From assembly GCA_026397965.1 (NCBI GenBank), contig JAPLTU010000036.1, positions 1-64,000 on the forward strand: a DNA stretch of 64,000 nucleotides, given 5' to 3'. Positions 50,545 through 58,160 of the stretch are shown here, piece by piece. Made by a program: the position numbers and the translations under genes. A model generated the notes under the pieces. It saw nothing but the letters and a program-made list of their open reading frames with translations. It was not told where the DNA came from and ran no database searches. This DNA comes from Verrucomicrobiota bacterium. GTDB lineage: Bacteria > Verrucomicrobiota > Verrucomicrobiia > Opitutales > UBA953. Each line of letters starts with the position of its first letter. The first letter of the stretch is position 1.

Positions 50545-51645
50545 TTAGCCTAAGATTTTGCGGATGGAGGCCTCGCGCGCTTCGATGCTTTCGACGAGTT
50601 TGAATTGCACGAGCGCCCGGCGAAGATTGTGCCCAGGGTAGCGCACTTTAAAATAAGTATCCCCGGCCAGGTGGTCGGCTAAGAATCTTATGCCGAGCTC
50701 CAGCGGGATCAAATGGATGCAGTCAAAGAGGTGCCGGTGGTCGTTTTGGCTGAGGAAGTCTTTGGCGTGCGATTGGTAGCCCCGGTAAATTGTCGTGAAA
50801 AGTTCGAGGTCAAAGATGACCGAACTCAAGTTAGCCGCGTCTTCCCCAGCGGGATTGCAAGCCGATCGCGTCGCGTCGCCGATATCATAATGGACCAAGC
50901 CGGGCTGCACGGTATCGAGGTCGACGATGCAAGTGCCGCGGCCGGTGGCTTCGTCAATCATGACGTTGCCCACCTTGGGGTCGCCGTGGGTGGTACGCAG
51001 TTTTAATTCGCCCCGCTGCAAGGCATCTTCGAGCACCGAGCAGCGCGCGCGCCGTTCTTCGACGAAAAGTAGCGCCCGCTTGGCTTCAGGGGAGGCCTGC
51101 AGCAGATCGCGCGCGCGCGAAGGTGTTTTATTCGCATCAAGTTTCGCAAGGTATCCCGGGGTGACGTGAAAGCCGGGCAGCGCATAGCGAAGCAGCGTGG
51201 GCGGCAGGTCGCTGACCATGCGGTGAAAATGTCCGAGGACGTAGCCGACTTCGTGCGCGTGTTCGGGGTGCTTCACGCTCTCGAAGGCCTGCGCGCTCGC
51301 GATCTGCGAAATCGCCCGCCAGAGATCACCCTCGGCATCGGTCACCCAATCTTCGCCACCCTTGGTCTGGATGATTTTGGGAAGTTGCCAGATGCGATCC
51401 GATTGATCGATCTCGGCTTCGAGCTTGGTGTGGCAGTGGTCCGTCAGCACCCGCATGTTCTGCATGATGGCTTCAGGTTCGGGGAAAACAGATTTCCGGA
51501 TGCGCTGGACGACGAAGCGTTGCTCGGAAAAAGTCGTCCGGAAAATTGCCAAATAGGTATCGTTGACGTTCCCGGAGCCGTAGGGCTCGACGCTGACCAG
51601 CCGCCCGGGGACGTCGAATTGGCGAGCAATAAGGGCGGCGCGCAT
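50545..51645 (-). CDS. Aminoglycoside-phosphotransferase-fold kinase, NahK-like
   Basis: The start at 51645 gives about 366 residues. The fold is that of APH/choline kinases: YGSGNVNDTYLAIF and FVVQRIRKSVFPEPEAIMQN at the N-terminus, THGDPKVGNVMID as catalytic loop, and CIVDLDTVQPG with the metal-binding aspartate. These segments are close to N-acetylhexosamine 1-kinases (NahK), which phosphorylate the anomeric position of GlcNAc or GalNAc. The substrate remains inferred. Another in-frame ATG lies 114 bases upstream but would overlap tRNA-Thr. Confidence 0.8.
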   Translation of the reverse strand: MRAALIARQFDVPGRLVSVEPYGSGNVNDTYLAIFRTTFSEQRFVVQRIRKSVFPEPEAIMQNMRVLTDHCHTKLEAEIDQSDRIWQLPKIIQTKGGEDWVTDAEGDLWRAISQIASAQAFESVKHPEHAHEVGYVLGHFHRMVSDLPPTLLRYALPGFHVTPGYLAKLDANKTPSRARDLLQASPEAKRALLFVEERRARCSVLEDALQRGELKLRTTHGDPKVGNVMIDEATGRGTCIVDLDTVQPGLVHYDIGDATRSACNPAGEDAANLSSVIFDLELFTTIYRGYQSHAKDFLSQNDHRHLFDCIHLIPLELGIRFLADHLAGDTYFKVRYPGHNLRRALVQFKLVESIEAREASIRKILG

Positions 51646-51754
51646 GGGGATTAGACTCAATTTGTGGTTCTTTTCGGGGGAGGCGAGGGCATTCCCATCA
51701 CGCCAAGGCTTGATTTTCTTTTTCGCCACCTCATGTTCCACCTTCCCCTGTGCC

Positions 51755-51830
51755 GCCACCTTAGCTCAGTTGGTAGAGCGTCTCATTCGTAATGAGAAAG
51801 TCGCCGGTTCAAGTCCGGCAGGTGGCTCCA
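51755..51830 (+). tRNA. tRNA-Thr (anticodon CGT)
   Basis: The acceptor GCCACCT pairs with AGGTGGC. The D-arm contains AGCTCAGTTGGTAGAGC, and the anticodon stem TCTCA/TGAGA has loop TTCGTAA, anticodon CGT (codon ACG). The T-arm is GCCGG-TTCAAGT-CCGGC. Discriminator T and the CCA end are encoded. Confidence 0.96.
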
Positions 51831-51894
51831 GCACGGGGGTTCAATTTTCTTCAGCCAATTTGCCACTCCGGGTTTTTCTCCCAATCTCTTTCTT

Positions 51895-52854
51895 ATGAGT
51901 CGCGCCGACCCACCGCCCCGTAGCCAGGATTTATCCCGCCGCTACGATCGTGATTTCAGGGCCGACGAGGCTTATCGGGCAAGTTTGCCTGATATGCAAA
52001 ATAAGGACGCTAGCCAGATTCAAGGGGCCAATGTGCCCATCCAGCACGTCGGCATCTCGGGGTTCCGGCTGCCGATGCAAGTCGTCACGCGCGATGGCCA
52101 ACCCATCACCCTCGAATGTACGGTGACGGGCTCGGTCTCTTTAGCCGTCGATCGTAAGGGGATCAATATGTCCCGCATCATGCGGACTTTCTACGAATTT
52201 AAGGATCGGGTGATTTCGCATGAGCTGTTGGAAGAAATTCTCATCCGTTATAAAAAAGACCTCGAGTGTAGCCGGGCTCGGATTCTAATCGAGTTCCAGT
52301 ACCCGATCATGCAAAAATCTCTGCGCTCCAACCTCGAAGGGTGGCAGTATTACCGCGCCGTACTCGAGGGCACGATCGATGATCTGAATCGTCTCCACCG
52401 TTACGTGCATTTCGACTTCATTTATTCCTCCGCTTGCCCTTGTTCGGCGGAGTTGACGGAACATGCCCGCGAAGCCCGCGATACGTACGGCATCCCTCAC
52501 TCGCAGCGCTCCAAGGCCCGTATCGTCGCCGAAATCTCGCCAGGGAAGGCGCTATTCGTCGAGGATATGAAAGACCTCTGCCTGGCGGCCTTGCAGACCG
52601 AAACCCAGGTCATGGTGAAGCGCGAAGATGAGCAGGCTTTTGCCGAGCTTAACGGGGCTTATTCCAAATTCGTCGAGGATGCCGCGCGCTTGGTTTACGA
52701 ACAATTTGACGCCGATCTACGGGTCCGGGATTTCGTCATCGCCTGTTCGCATTTGGAGTCCTTGCACTCCCATGATGCCGTCTCGGTCATCAATAAGGGG
52801 ATGCCGGGCGGTTTATCGGCCGATTTCCATAACTTTAGAGACCTTATCTGCTAG
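51895..52854 (+). CDS. folE2: GTP cyclohydrolase FolE2 (type IB)
   Basis: The protein has 319 residues. The T-fold marks are [15 protein letters not shown], the catalytic cysteine region [20 protein letters not shown], and the C-terminal [18 protein letters not shown]. It makes dihydroneopterin triphosphate from GTP for folate synthesis. In other bacteria the IB enzyme can use metals other than zinc and is often induced under zinc limitation; a ZnuABC importer lies 13 kb away. It stands between two tRNA genes. Confidence 0.94.
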   Translation: MSRADPPPRSQDLSRRYDRDFRADEAYRASLPDMQNKDASQIQGANVPIQHVGISGFRLPMQVVTRDGQPITLECTVTGSVSLAVDRKGINMSRIMRTFYEFKDRVISHELLEEILIRYKKDLECSRARILIEFQYPIMQKSLRSNLEGWQYYRAVLEGTIDDLNRLHRYVHFDFIYSSACPCSAELTEHAREARDTYGIPHSQRSKARIVAEISPGKALFVEDMKDLCLAALQTETQVMVKREDEQAFAELNGAYSKFVEDAARLVYEQFDADLRVRDFVIACSHLESLHSHDAVSVINKGMPGGLSADFHNFRDLIC

Positions 52855-52903
52855 TTCGCTGACGGCTTGCCCAAGTGCGGTGGCCGTCTATGGTCACTTT
52901 TAC

Positions 52904-52981
52904 GAGGGGGTAGCTCAGTTGGATTAGAGCAGCAGCCTTCTAAGCTGCGGGTCGCGGGTTCGATTCCCGCCCTCCTCACCA
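52904..52981 (+). tRNA. tRNA-Arg (anticodon TCT)
   Basis: The acceptor GAGGGGG pairs with CCTCCTC (one G-U). The D-arm contains AGCTCAGTTGGATTAGAGC, and the anticodon stem GCAGC/GCTGC has loop CTTCTAA, anticodon TCT (codon AGA). The T-arm is GCGGG-TTCGATT-CCCGC. The CCA end is encoded. Confidence 0.96.
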
Positions 52982-53047
52982 CTTTCTTAGTCCGCACCGC
53001 TCCAGGCGGAGCGGCCGAGGCTTGCGAGTTTATCCGGCACGGGCTTA

Positions 53048-53902
53048 ATGGGGCGCATGCAAATCCACGTTGCTCGTAATTCTGCCCAACTCGGCGTTTT
53101 CAGCGCCGAAGAAATCCAAGCCGGAATACAGGCCGGCCGATTTACTTCCACCGACCTCGCGTGGCGGGAAGGGATGGCCGGCTGGACGCCTCTCGGCGCC
53201 TGGCCGGAGTTTCGCGCGAGCAATGTGCCGCCTTCTTCTTCGAATTTATTCGCTGCGGAAGCACCCGTCCAACCCATGCCCGCCTGGGAGCGTGGCCCTT
53301 CCTTTGCGCACTTCTTCCAGACGATCCGCGACGTCGCCTTGAATCCTGTCCGAACGTTTGATGCCTTGCCAAACGGGGGCTTCGGCAAACCGATCACGTT
53401 TACTTATTGGGCGAGCCTGCCGGCGGTATTATTTGGCACCCTAATCTACGGACTGCTCTTTGGCCTCATGGGCGATGAGATTCTCCGTCCCCTAAAGGCG
53501 GCGGGCAATACGCCCGCTTTTTTGAACGACATCTCGACGGGTGCCGCCATGGTTTTAATCGGGGTGGCGCTTGGCTTACTTTTCTTATTAATACCCTTTT
53601 CGAGCATGATTGGGGCAGCGTTGACGCACCTACTCCTTCAGCCTTGGGGCCCCCAGGGAACTTATAGTCAGACTTATCGCGCGACCTCTTACGCTCAGGC
53701 GGTATTCTTTCCATTCATCTTTATCCCCTGCCTTAATTATATCGCTGGGCCGTGGCAAGTAGTCGCGATTGTCATCGGGCTTTCGCGCGTCCACAAAATC
53801 GAATGGTGGAAGGTTGTAATTTCAACGGTAGTCGTGCCCTGTTGCTGCGCCTGCGTTGGTTATGCAGCCCTGATCGCCTTGGTCGCAAAGAACTGGAGGT
53901 AG
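53048..53902 (+). CDS. GYF_2-domain and Yip1-like membrane protein
   Basis: The protein has 284 residues. The first 60 form a GYF_2/DUF4339 domain (LGVFSAEEIQAGIQAGRFTS, then TDLAWREGMAGWTPLGAW). After a short linker comes a Yip1-type membrane domain with five hydrophobic segments from about 120 (YWASLPAVLFGTLIYGLLFG, MVLIGVALGLLFLLIPFSSM). Such proteins are common in PVC bacteria and their role is unknown. A second ATG at 53057 is also possible as start. The following DUF2752 gene is 21 bases away. Confidence 0.85.
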   Translation: MGRMQIHVARNSAQLGVFSAEEIQAGIQAGRFTSTDLAWREGMAGWTPLGAWPEFRASNVPPSSSNLFAAEAPVQPMPAWERGPSFAHFFQTIRDVALNPVRTFDALPNGGFGKPITFTYWASLPAVLFGTLIYGLLFGLMGDEILRPLKAAGNTPAFLNDISTGAAMVLIGVALGLLFLLIPFSSMIGAALTHLLLQPWGPQGTYSQTYRATSYAQAVFFPFIFIPCLNYIAGPWQVVAIVIGLSRVHKIEWWKVVISTVVVPCCCACVGYAALIALVAKNWR

Positions 53903-53923
53903 TTCGGTTTATCCGTCGCTCGA

Positions 53924-54346
53924 ATGTTTCGCTTCGTGCGTAGGCCGGCTTACCCTGGCGAAATCAATCACGAGCTCGTCTGGCCGTTGGCCTTCCTCGG
54001 CGGTTCGGCCTTCGCCGCTATTTGGTTTCAGCTCGGGCTGAACCTGCCGGAGTGCATATTTTTTAGGTTCACGGGCCTACCGTGTTTAGGCTGCGGCGGC
54101 ACACGCTGCGCCCGTCATCTTGCGAGTCTGGACTTTTCGCAGGCCTTCCTTTTCCACCCGGGCTTTTTTCTGATCATAATCGCGGGCGGGGTTTGGACGC
54201 TCTACTCGGCGGTCTTTTGGTTACGCCGCGATACGCTGCGACTTCGTCCGGCCTGGACGGGAGCTGATTCACTTAGGCTGCAGTGGGTCGTCGCCGTGCT
54301 TCTCCTCGTCCATTGGGCTTGGCAATGTTACTACCTGACGCGCTGA
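53924..54346 (+). CDS. DUF2752 membrane protein
   Basis: The protein has 140 residues with two or three membrane segments and the DUF2752 core CIFFRFTGLPCLGCGGTRCA, in which conserved cysteines surround a GLPCxGCGxTR motif. The function is not known; a metal or redox site is possible. Its stop overlaps the start of the following nuclease gene by one base (TGATG), so translation is coupled. Confidence 0.88.
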   Translation: MFRFVRRPAYPGEINHELVWPLAFLGGSAFAAIWFQLGLNLPECIFFRFTGLPCLGCGGTRCARHLASLDFSQAFLFHPGFFLIIIAGGVWTLYSAVFWLRRDTLRLRPAWTGADSLRLQWVVAVLLLVHWAWQCYYLTR

Positions 54347-55290
54347 TGCGTAAGCTCCTCAAATTTTTGGGCTGGATCTGTCTCGGCTCTTTGCTGGCCA
54401 GCTTGGGCCTCGGATTGCTCTACCTGTGTTCCGAGCGGTCAGGTAAGATGGCCATCGAGCATCACGTGCTCAACGTCGTCGACGGGGTGCGCGAGGATAG
54501 TACTACGCCGCCCCGGGTCGTGAACTGGCTTGATCGGCTAGCAGATAGCACGGAGTTGGTGAAGGGAGATATCGTTGCGGCCCCCGAGCCGATGGCGAAC
54601 GCGACCGCTCCCTATGGCGAACCGGCTGATACCTGCGGGCTTCAACCTTTGCATAATATCGGCTACTCGGTCGGCTACGATAACACCTTGGCGAGCCCGC
54701 GCTGGTCTTCGTACCGCGTTTTTCCTAACCGTGATGTGCGCCTCGAGCGGCCTTCGACTTTCAAGACCGATAAGCGAACCTCCGCCTTGGTCGGCTCCCA
54801 AGAGTTCATCCGCTCAGGTTATGACCGTGGCCATCTGGCGCCTAATTATGCCATCTCGGTTTGCTATGGCGAAGCCGCGCAAAAAGAAACTTTCCTGCTA
54901 AGTAATATCGTTCCGCAACTCCATGCCTTGAATGCGGGACTTTGGAAGGACTTGGAGCTCCGGGTGGCGAAGCGCTATGTCGAACGTTACGGCGTCGTCT
55001 GGGTACAGGTTGGTCCGGTCTACAACCTACCGCCGGCTAAGAAAGTCGGCAGGTTGCCCGTGCCGGATGCCTTCTGGATGATTTTATCTGAATACGAAAA
55101 AGAGGCCCATGGTCTCCGCGCCATCGCTTACCTGGTGCCCCATGTCGAGGTTTGGCGGGATCGCGACCTGACCCGATATGTCGTCAGTATTCGGGAAGTG
55201 GAGCGCCTCACGGGCCTAGATTTTTTCCCGCAACTTCCGCGAGAGACGCAAGACCGCCTCGAGTTACGTCCGGCGGCGCGGACTTGGTAG
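54346..55290 (+). CDS. Membrane-anchored DNA/RNA non-specific endonuclease (DRGH type)
   Basis: The start at 54346 gives about 314 residues with an N-terminal membrane anchor (LGWICLGSLLASLGLGLLYL). The ββα-metal nuclease motif is SGYDRGHLAPNYAIS, with the catalytic histidine in DRGH and a metal-binding asparagine in the later LLSNIVPQ. Such NucA/EndoG-type enzymes degrade DNA and RNA, often outside the cytoplasm for nutrient gain. Its last 27 bases overlap the convergent prmB gene. Confidence 0.92.
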   Translation: MRKLLKFLGWICLGSLLASLGLGLLYLCSERSGKMAIEHHVLNVVDGVREDSTTPPRVVNWLDRLADSTELVKGDIVAAPEPMANATAPYGEPADTCGLQPLHNIGYSVGYDNTLASPRWSSYRVFPNRDVRLERPSTFKTDKRTSALVGSQEFIRSGYDRGHLAPNYAISVCYGEAAQKETFLLSNIVPQLHALNAGLWKDLELRVAKRYVERYGVVWVQVGPVYNLPPAKKVGRLPVPDAFWMILSEYEKEAHGLRAIAYLVPHVEVWRDRDLTRYVVSIREVERLTGLDFFPQLPRETQDRLELRPAARTW

Positions 55291-56208
55291 GGCCCGGGCC
55301 AGGTCGCTGGCGTGCAGCAGGCAGACGCAATCCGAACCATCGGTCGTAGAGAGCCAAAGGAACGGAAGTTTTGGCCAAGCCCGATGCATTGCCGTTTGGA
55401 GGCCGCCGACTTCGATGACCAAGATCCCGTGAGGTTTCAGTAAGTCACGCGCTTGCCCGAGGAGTTTGCGGATCACACCCAACCCGTCTTGGCCGGACAC
55501 GAGCGATTGCTTGGGTTCTTTTTTAAATTCGGCTGGCAGGCGATGATATATCCCCGTCGGCTCATAGGGCGGATTACTCAAGATTAGGTCGAACTTCGGG
55601 CCTTTCGCCAAGGCCGCCATGACGTCCGTTTCGTGAAGCTTCACGCGCTTGGAGAGCTTGTAGTCAGCGACGTTAATCTTGGCGACTTCGAGGGCAGCGG
55701 CGGAGAGGTCGGTGGCCTGCACGACGGCTTGCGGAAACCGCTGGGCGAGCAAAATGGCCAGACACCCCGAGCCCGTGCAAATATCGGCCACACGCGCGAC
55801 CTGCTTGGTCGGCGGTAACCATTGCGGAATGGCTTCAGGAATGAGCTCGACGAAATAAGACCGTGGGATGATCACGCGCTCGTCGATTTTGAAGCGCAAG
55901 CCGCCGAGCCAGGTCTCGCCCACGAGGTAGCCGGTCGGAATCCGTTCAAAAACGCGGCGGTCAATGAGGCCGAGGAATACGCTTTTCTCTTTCGAACTGA
56001 GGTCGCGCTCGAAGCAGCGAGGCAGCTTTTCCCAAGCTAGGCCAGTGGCATGCCCCATGAGCGTGAGCGATTCTTCTTCGGCGCTGACGAACCCTTGGCC
56101 GTGCGCGATGCCGGCCGACTTAAAAAGCCGATTAGCAAAGCGTAAACAATCACCGCCCGTTTTTAGGCGAGCGAGCTGGGCCGGGGTCGGGCGCGCGGGA
56201 GCGCTCAT
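55264..56208 (-). CDS. prmB: Ribosomal protein L3 glutamine N5-methyltransferase
   Basis: The protein has 314 residues. The SAM-binding motif is DICTGSGCLAILLAQ and the catalytic NPPY is in LILSNPPYEPTG. The FERIPTGYLVGETWLGGLRF and IIPRSYFVELIPE segments distinguish PrmB from PrmC. It methylates Gln of ribosomal protein L3; in a wider sense a HemK-family enzyme. It lies 16 bases downstream of accC on the same strand and overlaps the nuclease 3' end. Confidence 0.88.
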   Translation of the reverse strand: MSAPARPTPAQLARLKTGGDCLRFANRLFKSAGIAHGQGFVSAEEESLTLMGHATGLAWEKLPRCFERDLSSKEKSVFLGLIDRRVFERIPTGYLVGETWLGGLRFKIDERVIIPRSYFVELIPEAIPQWLPPTKQVARVADICTGSGCLAILLAQRFPQAVVQATDLSAAALEVAKINVADYKLSKRVKLHETDVMAALAKGPKFDLILSNPPYEPTGIYHRLPAEFKKEPKQSLVSGQDGLGVIRKLLGQARDLLKPHGILVIEVGGLQTAMHRAWPKLPFLWLSTTDGSDCVCLLHASDLARALPSPRRRT

Positions 56209-56224
56209 CGGGGCTTAAATTCGC

Positions 56225-57601
56225 TCAGGTGAGCGGCGCCGCTGACCAGAGTTCCTTCGGGGTGCGCTCGAAGAAGTCTTCGAGGTACTTCGTGGTCGCG
56301 CCGCCCTGACGGAAGACGGGGTCCTTCATGATTGCCCGGCAGACCGGGATGGTCGTGTGGATGCCACGGATGATGTATTCGCCCAAGGCACGGTGCATCC
56401 GGTCGAGCGCCTTCTGACGGGTCGCGCCCACCGAGATGAGTTTGGCCACCATGGAATCGTAAAGCGGAGGGATGACGTAACCCGAATAGCAATGGGAGTC
56501 GACGCGCACGCCGTGGCCGCCCGGGGTGTAGTACAACCCAATCGTGCCTGGGCTGGGGGTGAAGTTCCGCGCCGGGTCTTCGGCGTTGATGCGGCATTCG
56601 ATGGCGTGTCCGGTAATCTTAATATCCTTTTGGCTCAGTTCGAGCTTCTCGCCGCAGGCGATGAGGATTTGGCGACGAACCAAGTCGATGTCGGTTACTT
56701 CTTCCGTGACCCCGTGCTCCACTTGGATGCGCGTATTCATCTCCATGAAGTAATATTTACCGTTTTTATCGACGAGGAACTCGATGGTGCCAGCGTTTTG
56801 GTAGCCGATGTTTTCGGCCAAGCGCACGGCGACCTTACCCATCTCTTCGCGTAATTTCGGGGTGAGGAAAGGGGAGGGAGATTCTTCGATGAGCTTCTGG
56901 TGACGCCGTTGGACGGAGCAGTCGCGCTCACCTAAGTGGATGACCTTGCCGTGTTCATCGGCCAGGATCTGGAACTCGATATGGCGAGGTTGGTCGATAT
57001 ACTTTTCGATGTAGACCGAGCCATTGCCGAAAGCGTTCTCAGCTTCGGAGCGGGCGCTTTCGAATTCTTTGGCGAAAGAGGCAGCGTTATGGACGATGCG
57101 CATCCCTTTACCGCCACCCCCGGCGACGGCTTTAATGATCACCGGGAAACCGATCCGTTGGGCCTCCTTGATCGCTTCGCGCTGGTTGTCGACGGGACCG
57201 TCGGTCCCGGGGACGGTCGGCACCTTGGCTTTCGTCGCGGTCTGCTTGGCGACGGCCTTGTCGCCCATCAGGCGAATGGCTTCGGGGCGTGGGCCGATAA
57301 ATTTGATATTAGCCGCCGCGCATTTTTCCGCAAAGCCAGCGCGCTCGGACAAGAAGCCGTAACCGGGGTGGATGGCGTCGACGTTGGTGATTTCCGCTGC
57401 GGAGATGATGCGGTCTTCGCGAAGGTAAGAATCTTTGCTGGGGCCTGGGCCGATGCAGACGGCCTCATCGGCGAGTTGGACGTGCAAGGATTGCTCGTCG
57501 GCCTGGGAATAGACCGCGACGGTCTTGATGCCAAGTTCGCGGCAAGCGCGGATGACGCGAAGGGCGATTTCGCCGCGATTGGCGATAAGGATTTTATTCA
57601 T
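56225..57601 (-). CDS. accC: Acetyl-CoA carboxylase, biotin carboxylase subunit
   Basis: The protein has 458 residues. The ATP-grasp motifs are [14 protein letters not shown] and [17 protein letters not shown], in which the proline usual after QVEH is glycine. [19 protein letters not shown] is the CO2-activation and biotin site segment. It carboxylates biotin on AccB in the first step of fatty acid synthesis. accB lies 16 bases upstream on the same strand; the carboxyltransferase genes are not in the window. Confidence 0.97.
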   Translation of the reverse strand: MNKILIANRGEIALRVIRACRELGIKTVAVYSQADEQSLHVQLADEAVCIGPGPSKDSYLREDRIISAAEITNVDAIHPGYGFLSERAGFAEKCAAANIKFIGPRPEAIRLMGDKAVAKQTATKAKVPTVPGTDGPVDNQREAIKEAQRIGFPVIIKAVAGGGGKGMRIVHNAASFAKEFESARSEAENAFGNGSVYIEKYIDQPRHIEFQILADEHGKVIHLGERDCSVQRRHQKLIEESPSPFLTPKLREEMGKVAVRLAENIGYQNAGTIEFLVDKNGKYYFMEMNTRIQVEHGVTEEVTDIDLVRRQILIACGEKLELSQKDIKITGHAIECRINAEDPARNFTPSPGTIGLYYTPGGHGVRVDSHCYSGYVIPPLYDSMVAKLISVGATRQKALDRMHRALGEYIIRGIHTTIPVCRAIMKDPVFRQGGATTKYLEDFFERTPKELWSAAPLT

Positions 57602-57617
57602 GCTCGGACTTCGGGGT

Positions 57618-58094
57618 TCAGCCGATCTTCACGCGGAAGAGGGGCTGGCCGAACTCGACCGACGTGCCGTTCGCGACCAAGCACTCAACGATGGTGCCGG
57701 TGATTTCGGATTGAATTTCATTCATCACCTTCATCGCCTCGATGATACAGACGACGGAGTCGGCTTTGACGGGTGAACCGACGGTCACGAAATTGGGGTT
57801 CTCGGGAGATGGGGTGGCGTAATACGTGCCCACCATCGGGGAGGTGATCAGCTTAATGCTGGGGTCGGCTGCCGCGACGGCCGGGGCTGCCGCGATAGCC
57901 GCCAGGGCTGGGGCCACCGGGGCCGGGGCATGGGCCGCAGGGGCAGCGGCGGGGGCCGTTGAGGCGGCTGAAGCCGCCCGTCCCGGTACATCGCGCTTGA
58001 TGCGGAGTTTGAATTCTTGGTCTTGGATTTCGAATTCGGAAAGGTCCGACTTCTTCATTAAATCCACGACTTGTTTGATCTTATTGAGGTCCAA
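57618..58094 (-). CDS. accB: Acetyl-CoA carboxylase, biotin carboxyl carrier protein
   Basis: The protein has 158 residues. The N-terminal part ([20 protein letters not shown]) is typical of AccB. An Ala/Pro-rich linker ([20 protein letters not shown]) gives a flexible arm. The biotinyl domain begins with [10 protein letters not shown] and the biotinylated lysine is in [13 protein letters not shown]. It is the first gene of accBC-prmB; an AsmA-like gene ends 66 bases upstream. Confidence 0.96.
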   Translation of the reverse strand: MDLNKIKQVVDLMKKSDLSEFEIQDQEFKLRIKRDVPGRAASAASTAPAAAPAAHAPAPVAPALAAIAAAPAVAAADPSIKLITSPMVGTYYATPSPENPNFVTVGSPVKADSVVCIIEAMKVMNEIQSEITGTIVECLVANGTSVEFGQPLFRVKIG

Positions 58095-58160
58095 GGGTGT
58101 ATCCTCCGTGAGGGGTTTAGGCCTTTCTGATACAGGGTAACGGGGGGGTAAATCAACCCC

